Assembly: GCF_032813545.1 (NCBI RefSeq)
Contig: NZ_CP136520.1
Coordinates: 4,892,001-4,956,000, forward strand
From: Nodosilinea sp. E11
GTDB taxonomy: Bacteria; Cyanobacteriota; Cyanobacteriia; Phormidesmidales; Phormidesmidaceae
DNA: 64,000 nucleotides
Reading direction: 5' to 3'
The position numbers were made by a program, and so were the translations under genes. The notes under the pieces are model-generated. The model had not been told where the DNA came from. It was given only the letters and a program-made list of their open reading frames with translations, and made no database searches. Of the stretch, positions 34,116-43,314 are shown one piece after another. Within the stretch, counting starts at the first letter, position 1. Each line of letters begins with the position of its first letter.

Positions 34116-34997
34116 ATGCTGCCAACCTCTACCCCCAAAGACATTCTTGCGGCGCTGCTGCCCTATCTCAAAACCGCCGGGGCCTACGCTCAGCAGATCC
34201 AAGCCCAGATCGCAGCCCAGCCCGACAAAGGCGGCAAGGGCGACAACTTTTTTGCCTCGGCCCTCAGCGACGCCGATCTGTCGATCCAAACCATGATGGA
34301 GGTAGTGCTGCTGGGGCTGTTTCCCCAGATGCGCTTCTATGGTGAAGAGCACGAGCAAACCTATAACACGAAGTATTTTCGGGCCATTGACTTGGGGCCA
34401 GCGGGTGACTACCTGATTACCCTTGACCCGATCGACGGCACTCAGTTTTACCTCGATGGTCACTCCAACTACCAGATTATTTTGGGCATTCTCAATGCCG
34501 ATGAGTATGAGGCGGCGATCGCCATCACCCCCAGCCAGGGCATCTACTACTACAGCCTGCGGGGCCAAGGCACCTTCAAAGGCACTCTCGACCAATCGCT
34601 GGAGGAATGTACCCCGATCGCGGTCAAGGACAACCATCCGGCTATTTGCCTAGGTTGGCAGATGGGGGCCTTGGTACCGCAGCTGAGCGATCGCTACCAG
34701 GTCTACCACACCAAAGCCGACTACTCTAAAGAAACTCAGATTCCCAACTTTAACGGGTTGCTCAGCGGCGATCTGGCCGGGGCGGTGTTGGCCAAAGGGC
34801 AGTTTATCGACGGGGCCGCGCTGGCTTTTATGGCCCAGGAAATGGGCTACATTGTCACCACCTTCACCGGCGATCCGCCGCCACCGCTACACACCTGTAG
34901 CCACTACCTCCGCCCCGGCATGGTCATTGGTTGCTCAAAGGTGGTGCATGGCGATCTGCTGGCGGCTGTTACCGCCGCTCGGGTGGCGAGGGCTTGA
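34116..34997 (+). CDS. Inositol-phosphatase-family phosphatase
   Basis: I use the ATG at 34116 (MLPTSTPKDILAALL); the open frame starts at a TTG at 34065 inside the terminator. 293 residues. Metal-binding motifs of the lithium-sensitive phosphatase superfamily are present: RFYGEEHEQ and LITLDPIDGTQFYLDGHSNY (motif DPxDGT), while the C-terminal GDLAGAVLAKGQFIDGAAL replaces the usual WDxAA with IDGAA. Substrate could be inositol phosphate, 3'-phosphoadenosine-5'-phosphate or a sugar phosphate; the sequence does not decide. It lies just after fba but beyond a strong terminator, so it is probably transcribed separately. Confidence 0.85.
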   Translation: MLPTSTPKDILAALLPYLKTAGAYAQQIQAQIAAQPDKGGKGDNFFASALSDADLSIQTMMEVVLLGLFPQMRFYGEEHEQTYNTKYFRAIDLGPAGDYLITLDPIDGTQFYLDGHSNYQIILGILNADEYEAAIAITPSQGIYYYSLRGQGTFKGTLDQSLEECTPIAVKDNHPAICLGWQMGALVPQLSDRYQVYHTKADYSKETQIPNFNGLLSGDLAGAVLAKGQFIDGAALAFMAQEMGYIVTTFTGDPPPPLHTCSHYLRPGMVIGCSKVVHGDLLAAVTAARVARA

Positions 34998-35002
34998 TTT
35001 GT

Positions 35003-38000
35003 TTACTGCCACTGATCCAAATCTTGGCCCCAGCTCTGGGTGAGCTGGAGCCACTGGTCGCGGCGGCGCTCGACGTCGGCGGCAATCCAGATCAGGGCAA
35101 TGCCCACCACAATACCCGCCACCCATTTGAAAAAGGGAAAGGCCGCATTTAGCAGCACCAGCTGGTTGAGGGCGTTGAGTACAAAGACCCCGGTGCCCAC
35201 GTAGAGCGGGGCGCGCAGACGAAAGAACAGACCGGCAGCGATCGCTCCCATGGCCATAGCGCCCACGGGCAGGCCCGCCCACCGCTCGGTGACTAGGGCT
35301 GTGAGCAATACCAGCCCGAGGGCAATTACCCGCAGCCAGTGCCGCTGTTCTTTGCCCTCGGGCTGCCGCAGGGTCGGGTCGACCTGGGCGATGTAGAGCA
35401 GAGCCAGACCCAGGGGCAGTATCCAGGCCAGATCATCGCGAATGGCCTGAGTTTCGAGCCAGATCAGAATCGCCCAGACGGCGCAACCCACCGCCAGATA
35501 AGACAGGCGGATTTTGCCGCTGTGCCAGGCAAACCAGCCGTAGAACCCCACTAGCACCCACAGGGTGGGAATGTGAGCGCCGCCGCCGGTAATTAGGGTG
35601 ATGAGCAGGGGGACCGCCACCGCCATCACCCGCCAGGGGCGCTGGGGCCAGCCCCAGATGGCCCAGGGCAGCCAGTACACGGGCACCGCCACCGCACAGG
35701 CCACAACCCCCCACCAGTTGTCTAGAAAACTCAGGGCAGTAAAGAGCGATCGCCCCAGGGCAAACCAGCCCATTAGTTCGATCAACCCGGCGTAAACCCA
35801 GGTCTCCTGGGCTGAGGTGGCCGGGCCTACTCGTCCCTGGCTAAGCGCGTAAACGATCAGGGCAGCGGCGATCGCCAGCCCTAGCCAGCCCAAGGTAGCC
35901 TGGGCAAAGCTAACCCCAATGCCGCCCCCCAGCATCAGCAAGCTGCCCACCAACCAGTGGAGGTGAGCCGCCCAGACTAGCTCTACCTGGGGTAAGCCCA
36001 GGCGGCGATCGAGCTGCCCAGCCATCAGGCGGTACAGTGCCATAATTAGCGTTGCCACCCCGGCCAGCACCAGCAGGGCATCGGCTGCTGGCCCCCCTGT
36101 GCCTTGCAGCATCTGGTAAATCACCAATTCGTACCAGCCCACCGACAGCAACCCCAGGGCCAGCCAGCGGGCCAGGGCTGTCTGGGTGCGTCGCCCAACC
36201 TCTAAAACTAACAGAGCCGCGACGACTACCAGCCCGCCCGTCCATGCGGTAGCGGTGTAGGCGCGTAGGGCCAGGGCCAACCCGGCATAGAGTAGGGCCA
36301 GGGTTTGTAAGGGGCCGACTAACGTGGGGCGATCGCGGCCTGCCGTGGCGGCCAGACCCAGCGCGATCGCTCCCAGCCCTAGGGTTGGCACCGCCAGAGC
36401 CACAGGCGCAGAATAGCGCTGCACCAGCAGGCCTGCGACTAACAGCTCTCCCCCCCAGCCCGCCAGATAGAGGGTGATTGGTCGTACTTGCCCCCAGTAG
36501 CGCAGCCCCAGAGCCAGCCAGAAGGCGATTAAAACGACAACGAGCAGCGGTCGAGGCTCGCGCAGATCGAGGTAGTAGAGGACGATCGCCAGGGTAGCTA
36601 GGCTGAGCAGGCCCAGGGCCAAAATGTGACCCCAGCGATCGCAGGCTGCTCGATACAGGGCTGACAGCGAGGGCATTGCTGTATTTGAATCCACCGTGAG
36701 ATCAGACGAGGCGGCGGGTGGCGATGATGCCAGATCCTGTCTCGCCAGCGATCGCCAGGCTCCCCACAGCACCGCCATCAGCCCCACGGTCACCAGCCCC
36801 CAGTCGGCTAAGTGGCGCGGAAAACCCGGCAGCCAATCGTTTAAACTGCTGTAGACCCAGCCCAGAACAAAGCTCACCGCCAAAAACGCCACGCCAGGCC
36901 GCCGGTAAACGGTGCTATTGGCCCCGGTCAGTAGCGTCGCCGAGCCCAGGCCCACCAGCCGAGTCCAGGGCAGGCCCAGGGTCAACGGTAGGGCAATGGC
37001 CGTGGTCAGCACACTGGCAGGGTAGCGACCCGTCAGCGTCAGCACGGCGGGGATGATCAACCCTACCCAGCTCAGCCCCGAGCGGTAATGGTGAGTCACC
37101 AGGTGGCCCCAGAGCAGGGCGTAGGTGAGCGCCGACAGCCCCATGCCGTAGAGCCAGGCGGTGTTGCCCCACACTCCTCGAAGCCCTTTACTCAGCCCGA
37201 TTGACACCACTGCCAGCCCAACGCCCACGATCATCCAGCGATCGAGGGGCAAGGCGGGCCAGCGGTGGCCAATGGCGGCCATCACACTGGCGAGACCCAG
37301 ACCATAGGTCACCCAAGTGCGCCACCGGGCCAAAGGCGATCGCCGCAGCGCCACCACCAGACTAGTCACGGTCGAGGCGATTAAATTGACCACCAGCACC
37401 GGCGTACTGGCCAGGCTGATCAGCGTCAGCAGGAGGTTGCTGCCCAGGGCAACACTGTCGCCAAAGTTGGCCAACTTGGTCTGGCCCCGCCGTCGGTGGC
37501 GGTCGGCCAAGGCCACCATAGCCACCACGTAGGGGAAGAGCGAGGCCCCCAGCAGCGGCCAATAGCCAATTTCATAGTTGTCCCACCTAATGAAGGGGGC
37601 CAGAATGACCTGGCGCAGTGCGATCGGCAGCAGTTCCCAGCCCACAAAGCTAAGCTGCACAGCGATCGCAAACGCGATCAGTAAATCTCGCCGTTTGCCA
37701 AACTTACCCAGCGCCTGGAGCCGTAGCCCCAGCCCCAGCCAGCTGACGCCAAAGGCCTGGGCCAGCCAATCGGCGATCGCCAGCAGCCAGCCCAGTAGCA
37801 GCAGCCCTCGCCCCACCGCAATGCCCCACCGCTCGGTGCGCCCTTGGGATCTGGGGTCGGTTGGATGGGAGGTCGCCTCTAGCACCGCCGCCGGTGGCGA
37901 ACCAGCGGCAGGCAGCAGTCCATTGGGGTGGAGGCTCAACCGCCGCTGCCCTAGCCATACCCAGGTAGCTCCGTAAAGCCCAAAGGCCAGACCGTAGAGC

Positions 38001-38980
38001 CCTAAGGTCTGGGGTTCGGTAATGGCTAGCCCCCGCACCAGCAGCAGCCCCATAGCGCCGATGGTCGCCACCGTCGGCCAGCGAAAAGCCGGTGATAGCG
38101 CCTGTCGCTGTTGGCCAAAGAGGGTGGCGGCGGCACTGCCCACCACCCCAGCGTAGACTGCCAGCAGCGGCATTGCCCCCCACCCCCAGCCCGTGTGCAG
38201 GTAGGCCAGCCCCAGCACATTTGCCTGCTCTAAGGACGTGCTCTGCTGCTGGCGCAGCACCTGTAGGGCCGCCAGGGTGAGCAGAACAGCTGCGATCGCC
38301 CCCACCAGTACCCCACTCCCCTGCCACAGCCGCAGCCCGTCGAGAGCCCAAAAATTTAGTGGCACCAGCAGCAGCGTAATCATTTGAAGCGTTTTAGCGG
38401 TCAACTGCAAGTTTGCACTCCGCCGACACCACAGCCCTGCCCCCCAAAACACCAGGGTGTAGGTCAGCAGCACCACATACTGTCCTGCCGCATTGAAGTT
38501 CGCCCACTGGGTCGCCGCCAGCACCGCCGACGACAGCACCACCAAAAACACCCCTAGCCCCAGCAGCCACACCACGCTGAGTTCACTCATCAGGCGGTTC
38601 AGCCACAGGTGAGTGGGCGACGGGGGCCGGGGAGTGGCTGAGGATCGGGTGCGAGGCGGGCGGCGGGTTGATGTAGCCCGAGTCTTCGCCCCGGCAGAAA
38701 CCGATTCCGGAGGCACAGCGTCGGTGAGCGGATCTGGGCCTGGGGTCACTGAGACCCCAGGCTCAGCGAAGGGATTTGCTCTATTGTCTAAGACCGGGGC
38801 GATCGCCCCAGCCACCTCTGGCAGCAGTTCACAACTCAGCTGAGCCTGGCATAGCTGCCGCACCTGCTGGTCAGACATTAGCCCCAGCCGCAGCCAGCTG
38901 TCTAACCCCTCCAGCAACCCTGGCTGGTCGGGCGACAGGTCAAGCTGTAATCGAATCAAGGGGTCTCGATCATCAGCCAT
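35003..38980 (-). CDS. Giant polytopic membrane protein of unknown function
   Basis: 1325 residues. The first 120 are soluble: a short domain (LEGLDSWLRLGLMSDQQVRQ) of the kind seen ahead of membrane arrays in DUF2157-like proteins, then a proline/serine/threonine-rich linker. From about 135 to the end it is nearly continuous hydrophobic helices, probably over 30, with arginine-rich short loops. No catalytic motif, transporter signature or nucleotide site is visible. Leucine, alanine, glycine and tryptophan dominate. It stands alone between the phosphatase gene (convergent, 5 bp away) and NAD kinase. The DUF2157 link is a guess; function is unknown. Confidence 0.8.
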   Translation of the reverse strand: MADDRDPLIRLQLDLSPDQPGLLEGLDSWLRLGLMSDQQVRQLCQAQLSCELLPEVAGAIAPVLDNRANPFAEPGVSVTPGPDPLTDAVPPESVSAGAKTRATSTRRPPRTRSSATPRPPSPTHLWLNRLMSELSVVWLLGLGVFLVVLSSAVLAATQWANFNAAGQYVVLLTYTLVFWGAGLWCRRSANLQLTAKTLQMITLLLVPLNFWALDGLRLWQGSGVLVGAIAAVLLTLAALQVLRQQQSTSLEQANVLGLAYLHTGWGWGAMPLLAVYAGVVGSAAATLFGQQRQALSPAFRWPTVATIGAMGLLLVRGLAITEPQTLGLYGLAFGLYGATWVWLGQRRLSLHPNGLLPAAGSPPAAVLEATSHPTDPRSQGRTERWGIAVGRGLLLLGWLLAIADWLAQAFGVSWLGLGLRLQALGKFGKRRDLLIAFAIAVQLSFVGWELLPIALRQVILAPFIRWDNYEIGYWPLLGASLFPYVVAMVALADRHRRRGQTKLANFGDSVALGSNLLLTLISLASTPVLVVNLIASTVTSLVVALRRSPLARWRTWVTYGLGLASVMAAIGHRWPALPLDRWMIVGVGLAVVSIGLSKGLRGVWGNTAWLYGMGLSALTYALLWGHLVTHHYRSGLSWVGLIIPAVLTLTGRYPASVLTTAIALPLTLGLPWTRLVGLGSATLLTGANSTVYRRPGVAFLAVSFVLGWVYSSLNDWLPGFPRHLADWGLVTVGLMAVLWGAWRSLARQDLASSPPAASSDLTVDSNTAMPSLSALYRAACDRWGHILALGLLSLATLAIVLYYLDLREPRPLLVVVLIAFWLALGLRYWGQVRPITLYLAGWGGELLVAGLLVQRYSAPVALAVPTLGLGAIALGLAATAGRDRPTLVGPLQTLALLYAGLALALRAYTATAWTGGLVVVAALLVLEVGRRTQTALARWLALGLLSVGWYELVIYQMLQGTGGPAADALLVLAGVATLIMALYRLMAGQLDRRLGLPQVELVWAAHLHWLVGSLLMLGGGIGVSFAQATLGWLGLAIAAALIVYALSQGRVGPATSAQETWVYAGLIELMGWFALGRSLFTALSFLDNWWGVVACAVAVPVYWLPWAIWGWPQRPWRVMAVAVPLLITLITGGGAHIPTLWVLVGFYGWFAWHSGKIRLSYLAVGCAVWAILIWLETQAIRDDLAWILPLGLALLYIAQVDPTLRQPEGKEQRHWLRVIALGLVLLTALVTERWAGLPVGAMAMGAIAAGLFFRLRAPLYVGTGVFVLNALNQLVLLNAAFPFFKWVAGIVVGIALIWIAADVERRRDQWLQLTQSWGQDLDQWQ

Positions 38981-39344
38981 GGTCTGCCTTGAAAACGGTT
39001 ATAGAATTATGGGTGCTGGTACGGTGGGAAGACACCGCCCCCTAGGATTCTTAACTTTGGGATATTTAAGGGACTCCGGCCACAACCACTAGGGAGTAAA
39101 CTCCTGGCTCATCGCAAAAGTCTGCTAAAGCAGACTATGGAACTTGGCTCTCAATCCTCTTCAGAGGATTGAGAGCCTTGAGCCTTGGACTAGAAGTTCT
39201 AGGCTTAAGGCCAATCTGAGGGATCGACCCCAAAATCGGCCCCACCTTGGCAGGGCTAGCATTGCCCACCCCACAGTGAATGGCGCTGAATTAAGGCTGG
39301 TGGGCATTGCCCACCCTACGGTAAATCCACCCATCCACCTGCCC
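38981..39344. repeat. Spacer with hairpins and GCATTGCCCACC repeats
   Basis: 364 bp between two minus-strand genes. It contains a perfect hairpin with 14-bp arms (39146-39159 with 39164-39177, loop TTCA), a smaller one, AGTCTGCT-AA-AGCAGACT (39119-39136), and two direct copies of ATTGCCCACCC(C/T)AC(A/G)GT (39261 and 39306), the second inside the dyad GGTGGGC-ATT-GCCCACC (39299-39315). They could terminate nadK transcription. No gene is seen. Confidence 0.65.
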
Positions 39345-40262
39345 CTACGGCAGCTCCACCGACGTCGGCTTAGCAATATGCGGCAATCCCCAGCCCAGCT
39401 TTTCCCGTAGCACCGTAAAGAACTCCGGCGGCTTGAGGCGAATGAACTTAGCCGGGTAGGGCGCGCGGCAGGCGCTGACTTCATCCTTGGTCATCACGTA
39501 GCAGCCCGCGTTGCCGTCCACAATTAGCACTAGGGGGTCCGGGTTAGCCGAGCGAATCACCATTTGCTCCCGGTCGGGAAACACCAACCCCCGCGATGCC
39601 AGCGAGTGGGGACAAATTGGGATCAGCTGTGTCACCGACACCCCAGGGGCGATCACCGGCCCCCCCGCCGAGAGCGAATAAGCCGTTGAGCCGGTGGGGG
39701 TTGACACAATAATGCCATCGGCGGCGATATCGACCGGAGAGTGGCAGCCGATCGCCACCTCAAAGTGGCACATGCTGGTTAAGGGCTCGCGGTGCAGCAC
39801 CATTTCATTCAGGCAGAGCGCCTCCCACACCAGTTCGCCGCCGTGGAGCAGCCGCACCGCCAGCATGCCGCGATCTTCAATTTCGTAGTCGCCTGCTAGC
39901 ACCTGCTCCATCGCCTGGGGCAGCTGGTTGAGGTAGGCCTCGGTCAAAAAGCCCATATGGCCTGTGTTGACCGTCAGCAGCGGTACCCCAATGGGGGCAA
40001 TCTGCCGAAAGGCTGACAGCACGGTACCATCGCCCCCCAGCACCACCGCAAACTCCATGTCGGCGTCGAAGTTGGGCGGCACCAAACTGTCGAGGGGAGT
40101 ATGACAAACCGGGCGATCGGGGTGAGAATAGCCCAAAATGCCGCCCATCCCCGTGGCCAGGATCACGGTGTAGCCTCGGCCAGTCAGCTTTTCCTCCCAT
40201 TCGAGGGCGATCTGGCGGGCTACGGGCTTAACGTCGTTGTAGATAATGCCAACCTTGGGCAC
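39345..40262 (-). CDS. nadK: NAD kinase
   Basis: 305 residues. It phosphorylates NAD to NADP with ATP in the cytoplasm. The signature GGDGT appears in [20 protein letters not shown], followed by [11 protein letters not shown], then [19 protein letters not shown] and the second motif [20 protein letters not shown]. The start at 40262 ([20 protein letters not shown]) is typical for cyanobacterial homologues, which often come in two copies; this looks like the group with an N-terminal NDVKP segment. It is transcribed alone. Confidence 0.96.
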   Translation of the reverse strand: MPKVGIIYNDVKPVARQIALEWEEKLTGRGYTVILATGMGGILGYSHPDRPVCHTPLDSLVPPNFDADMEFAVVLGGDGTVLSAFRQIAPIGVPLLTVNTGHMGFLTEAYLNQLPQAMEQVLAGDYEIEDRGMLAVRLLHGGELVWEALCLNEMVLHREPLTSMCHFEVAIGCHSPVDIAADGIIVSTPTGSTAYSLSAGGPVIAPGVSVTQLIPICPHSLASRGLVFPDREQMVIRSANPDPLVLIVDGNAGCYVMTKDEVSACRAPYPAKFIRLKPPEFFTVLREKLGWGLPHIAKPTSVELP

Positions 40263-40548
40263 AGGCAGGGTCCAACCTTACAATCGGTAGTAACGGGATC
40301 AACACGGGGGTAAACAAAACGTGCCCTACACCCGCTAAGATGCCGAACACGCCGGGGGATCAAAATTTAGCTTCTCCCTAGGCTACCGTTTTTTCGTCTA
40401 GGGTAAAACAGCCCGTCGCCGAATTGCCCGATCGCTAGGGCGCTAAGTCGTATCGTTGCCGACAACATCGGGGTAGACCACAGCCTACGCTACGGTTATC
40501 TTACCTGTGGGGGTTTTGCCTGAGCCTTGACCTCGCTCACGATTGTTT

Positions 40549-40833
40549 ATGTATTGCGTTGCTTTTACTGCTGTGACCCGCCGCCACTCTGAGACTACCG
40601 CCTACGTTCGCATCACTCACCAGTCGTGGAGCCAGGGCCGCATTGAGGGCGAAGTGCGGGCCAGTACCTACGAGTGGCAGTTTCAGTGGCGCTTTCGCCA
40701 GGGCAACCTGCGGGTAGAGCCGTCGCTGGGCCGGGCGCTCATCTGCGAACCCCTCAGCCGCTTTCTCGAACGCTTTGATTACCAGCTCGAACCCGGCGGC
40801 GACTACTCGTTTACGATTCGAGCCAAGCTGTAG
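40549..40833 (+). CDS. DUF3146 family protein
   Basis: About 94 residues from the ATG at 40549; the frame also has a TTG at 40543 and a GTG at 40573. The core ETTAYVRITHQSWSQGRIEG, EVRASTYEWQFQWRFRQGNL, VEPSLGRALICEPLSRFLE and YQLEPGGDYSFTIRAKL looks like the DUF3146 family, which is confined to cyanobacteria as far as I know. It is a small, probably all-beta, soluble protein with many tryptophans and arginines. Function is unknown, and it stands alone. Confidence 0.8.
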   Translation: MYCVAFTAVTRRHSETTAYVRITHQSWSQGRIEGEVRASTYEWQFQWRFRQGNLRVEPSLGRALICEPLSRFLERFDYQLEPGGDYSFTIRAKL

Positions 40834-40970
40834 AGAAACAGCCCAAGATAATCGCGATCGTAATCACGAAGATTGCAGTTGGCTTTTACTAACCAGGTCT
40901 TAATGACGTCACCGACAACTATTGAGTGGGTACGATAGAAAGCGAATAGAGACCACCGCTCATCCCAATA

Positions 40971-41882
40971 GTGCCTGTGGCTATACCTGATTACCAATCC
41001 ATCATGCTTCCGCTTATGCGGATGGCTGCTGACGGGCAGGAGTATTCGCTCAGAGAAGCCATCGAGAAGCTTGCTCAATATTTCAATCTCGACGATGAAG
41101 AGCGGCAGGAAATGTTGCCCAGTGGCCGTCAGGCTACGTTTGACAATCGTGTTGGATGGGCAAGAACATATTTAAAGAAAGCTGTCCTTCTGAAGTCAAC
41201 TCGTCGAGGATATTTTCAAATCACTCCCAAAGGTCAGGCCGTTCTTCAAAAGAAACTATCTAAAATTGACGTTAAATTTCTAGATCAATTTCCTGAATTT
41301 ACTGAGTTCAGAAAATCTAAGAGGGAGCAATCTGAAGTAGAGGATTCAACTGTATCAGTTCAAGAAAAGACCCCAGAGGAGAATCTAGAGTCAATTATCC
41401 AAGATTTAGTTCAGGATTTAGCATCTGAGTTATTAGATAATATTAAAAACTGCTCTCCTAGTTTTTTTGAGACTCTTGTAGTCGATGTTTTGGTAGGTAT
41501 GGGCTATGGGGGGACTCGTCAAGATGCTGGTAGAACCGTAGGCCGAAGCGGCGACGGTGGAATTGATGGAATCATTAATGAAGATCGTTTGGGTCTAGAT
41601 GTTATCTACGTGCAGGCAAAGCGGTGGGAAAATCCAGTTGGACGTCCTGAAATTCAGAAATTTGCAGGTGCGCTACAAGGCTTTAGAGCTAGAAAAGGCA
41701 TTTTTATAACATCCTCCTCCTTCACGGCTGAAGCCAAGGATTTTGTTTCTCGAATTGAAAACAAAATTATTCTCATTGATGGGCAAGCTCTAGCCCAATA
41801 CATGATTGAGTTTGACATAGGGGTAAATACTCGAAAAACCTATGAGCTTAAGAAGATAGACTTTGATTACTTTACGGAGTAA
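40971..41882 (+). CDS. Mrr-type restriction endonuclease (type IV)
   Basis: 303 residues from a GTG at 40971. The first 100 residues are the Mrr N-terminal winged-helix domain (SIMLPLMRMAADGQEYSLRE, FDNRVGWARTYLKKAVLLKS, YFQITPKGQAVLQ). After an acidic linker, the C-terminal nuclease has the PD-(D/E)xK pattern: FFETLVVDVLVGMGYGG, GGIDGIINED and VIYVQAKRWE. Such enzymes cut DNA carrying foreign methylation. The gene is AT-rich next to GC-rich neighbours, which suggests recent transfer. It faces a small XRE regulator across a bidirectional terminator. Confidence 0.93.
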   Translation: MPVAIPDYQSIMLPLMRMAADGQEYSLREAIEKLAQYFNLDDEERQEMLPSGRQATFDNRVGWARTYLKKAVLLKSTRRGYFQITPKGQAVLQKKLSKIDVKFLDQFPEFTEFRKSKREQSEVEDSTVSVQEKTPEENLESIIQDLVQDLASELLDNIKNCSPSFFETLVVDVLVGMGYGGTRQDAGRTVGRSGDGGIDGIINEDRLGLDVIYVQAKRWENPVGRPEIQKFAGALQGFRARKGIFITSSSFTAEAKDFVSRIENKIILIDGQALAQYMIEFDIGVNTRKTYELKKIDFDYFTE

Positions 41883-41895
41883 TAACAATAGGTTT

Positions 41896-41920
41896 AAAAA
41901 TGATTTTCGTTATCATTTTT
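41896..41920. terminator. Bidirectional terminator between mrr and the XRE gene
   Basis: AAAAATGAT (41896-41904) and ATCATTTTT (41912-41920) form a 9-bp stem with a 7-nt loop. The flanking A and T runs suit termination from either side, between convergent genes with stops at about 41880 and 41941. Confidence 0.6.
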
Positions 41921-41940
41921 ATTCATAAAAATTGCTTTGC

Positions 41941-42168
41941 TTATTGAATTTTATTCAGATATAGTCTCACAAACTCGGCTGACGCATCTGGGTTAATCTC
42001 CTGCAAAGCATCCCGGAGCTGCAAAACCATCTCAGCTCCGGGATCGCGCACCTCATTGACCCAGCGATAAACGTTCGATCGTCCGATGCCCATTTTTACG
42101 GCCACCTGGTTTTGGCTAATGCCGTAGGTCTCCAATACCTGCCGTAGTGCTTTACCTGCCTGTCCCAT
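41941..42168 (-). CDS. Small XRE-family transcriptional regulator
   Basis: 75 residues, a single helix-turn-helix domain: LRQVLETYGISQNQVAVKMG, then IGRSNVYRWVNEVRDPGAEM, then VLQLRDALQEINPDASAEFV. The turn between helices 2 and 3 (VKMGIGRSNVYRW) is the classic Cro/CI type. It has no effector domain. It lies convergent with the Mrr-type nuclease gene, and its product may regulate the nuclease or the adjacent region; that is inference. No toxin gene lies next to it. Confidence 0.85.
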   Translation of the reverse strand: MGQAGKALRQVLETYGISQNQVAVKMGIGRSNVYRWVNEVRDPGAEMVLQLRDALQEINPDASAEFVRLYLNKIQ

Positions 42169-42400
42169 CCCCTGATCCTGTCAGAAGGTCATGACCGGGT
42201 AAATGGCACCGATTGGACTACGTTCGTGATATTCTCGACGTAGCCTAATCGGGAACATTGTTATGTCTTCCACTCTTAACCCTTTTGAGTCTTTTGACCG
42301 TTCACAAGTTCACCCCGCCATCCACCTTCGCCATTCTGCTTTTCTCCCCGCTGTACCAGCATCACAGCCCATCTAACCCGTCGCCGAGAGCCGAGAGCCC

Positions 42401-42562
42401 ATGCATCTTATGGTGGTTGGCAGCGCCCAGGACATTGAGTCGATCATTCAAAACCTGCACCTGCGCGGCTTCGCCCATATCAACGAGTGGAGCCGCGCCA
42501 TGCCCCATAGCTCCGGCAAACTCATGCGCGTACTCACCCGGTGGGTGCAAAGCCAGCCCTAG
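42401..42562 (+). CDS. Small conserved cyanobacterial protein (53 residues)
   Basis: An ATG frame (MHLMVVGSAQDIESIIQNL...HINEWSRAMPHSSGK...VLTRWVQSQP). From memory it matches a short conserved cyanobacterial family with a MHL(I/M)V start, a central WSR(A/P)(L/M)P motif and a C-terminal VLTK/R-V segment. It looks like a compact alpha/beta unit. The function is unknown. It ends 18 bp before the stop of the convergent YqgF-type gene. Confidence 0.7.
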   Translation: MHLMVVGSAQDIESIIQNLHLRGFAHINEWSRAMPHSSGKLMRVLTRWVQSQP

Positions 42563-42580
42563 ACTCATGGAGTCTGTCCA

Positions 42581-43117
42581 TTACTCGCCCGTCAGGCGGT
42601 TCAAATAGCGTTCGATCAGCAAGATCGCCACAATGTCGTCAATGGGGCGAGAGATTTTGCGTAGTGACTGAGGAATCAACCCCGCCAACCCAGAAGACGG
42701 ATACATCTGCCAGTAGCGATCGCGGGCTTCCAGCGTTGTATAGCGCTCATCGACCAGCATGATGCGCGGCGGGTCGGGGAGCTGGCTGAGGGTATCTTTC
42801 CATCCCTGGGAGGCAGTTTGGTCGCCTAGCACAATCATTGAAATTGGAAACTGCTGGCGTAGGGCAACGATCTCATCGATGACCGCATCGGCAGCGATAA
42901 CCTGCTGATAGCGCAACGCTCGGTCTAGCCCCATGATGGCTAGGCCACATTTTTGTCGTCCGGGGTCAAAGCCCAAAATCACCGGCTGAGACAGGGGTGG
43001 TGGAGTAGGCTGGCTCACGGGGGCAGGTGGTAGTGTTTCCCCTTCATTGTGCCACCCTAGTTTGGTTTTCTCTGAAATTTGCGGCTCTGGTGAGCTTGCG
43101 GGAAACCCCCTCAACAT
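42581..43117 (-). CDS. YqgF/RuvX-type RNase H-fold nuclease
   Basis: 178 residues from the ATG at 43117. The RNase H-like core begins at VILGFDPGRQKCGLAIMGLD, then PISMIVLGDQTASQGWKDTL, IMLVDERYTTLEARDRY and RPIDDIVAILLIERYL, which supply the acidic residues (D in FDPG, DE in VDERYT, DD in PIDD). YqgF is a putative pre-16S rRNA processing nuclease; this is the cyanobacterial longer, divergent form, distinct from the classic RuvX. The first 45 residues are proline-rich and unconserved, so a later GTG could be the real start. Confidence 0.85.
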   Translation of the reverse strand: MLRGFPASSPEPQISEKTKLGWHNEGETLPPAPVSQPTPPPLSQPVILGFDPGRQKCGLAIMGLDRALRYQQVIAADAVIDEIVALRQQFPISMIVLGDQTASQGWKDTLSQLPDPPRIMLVDERYTTLEARDRYWQMYPSSGLAGLIPQSLRKISRPIDDIVAILLIERYLNRLTGE

Positions 43118-43314
43118 ATGTGAAGACCTGGGGTAGCAGTCTCGCTATTTAGCGTGCAAATTTCTCACTTTGCACTAAACTTAGTCGGCAGCAGCGCTAT
43201 TGGGGCGCTGTGGATCCTAGTTTGTAGACGATGATTAGAGGTCGAGTAGAGGCGGGTGGTCAAAACCTTAGCCCTATAATACACTTGTTCTAAGCCCGAG
43301 GTTAACGCTGGCCA

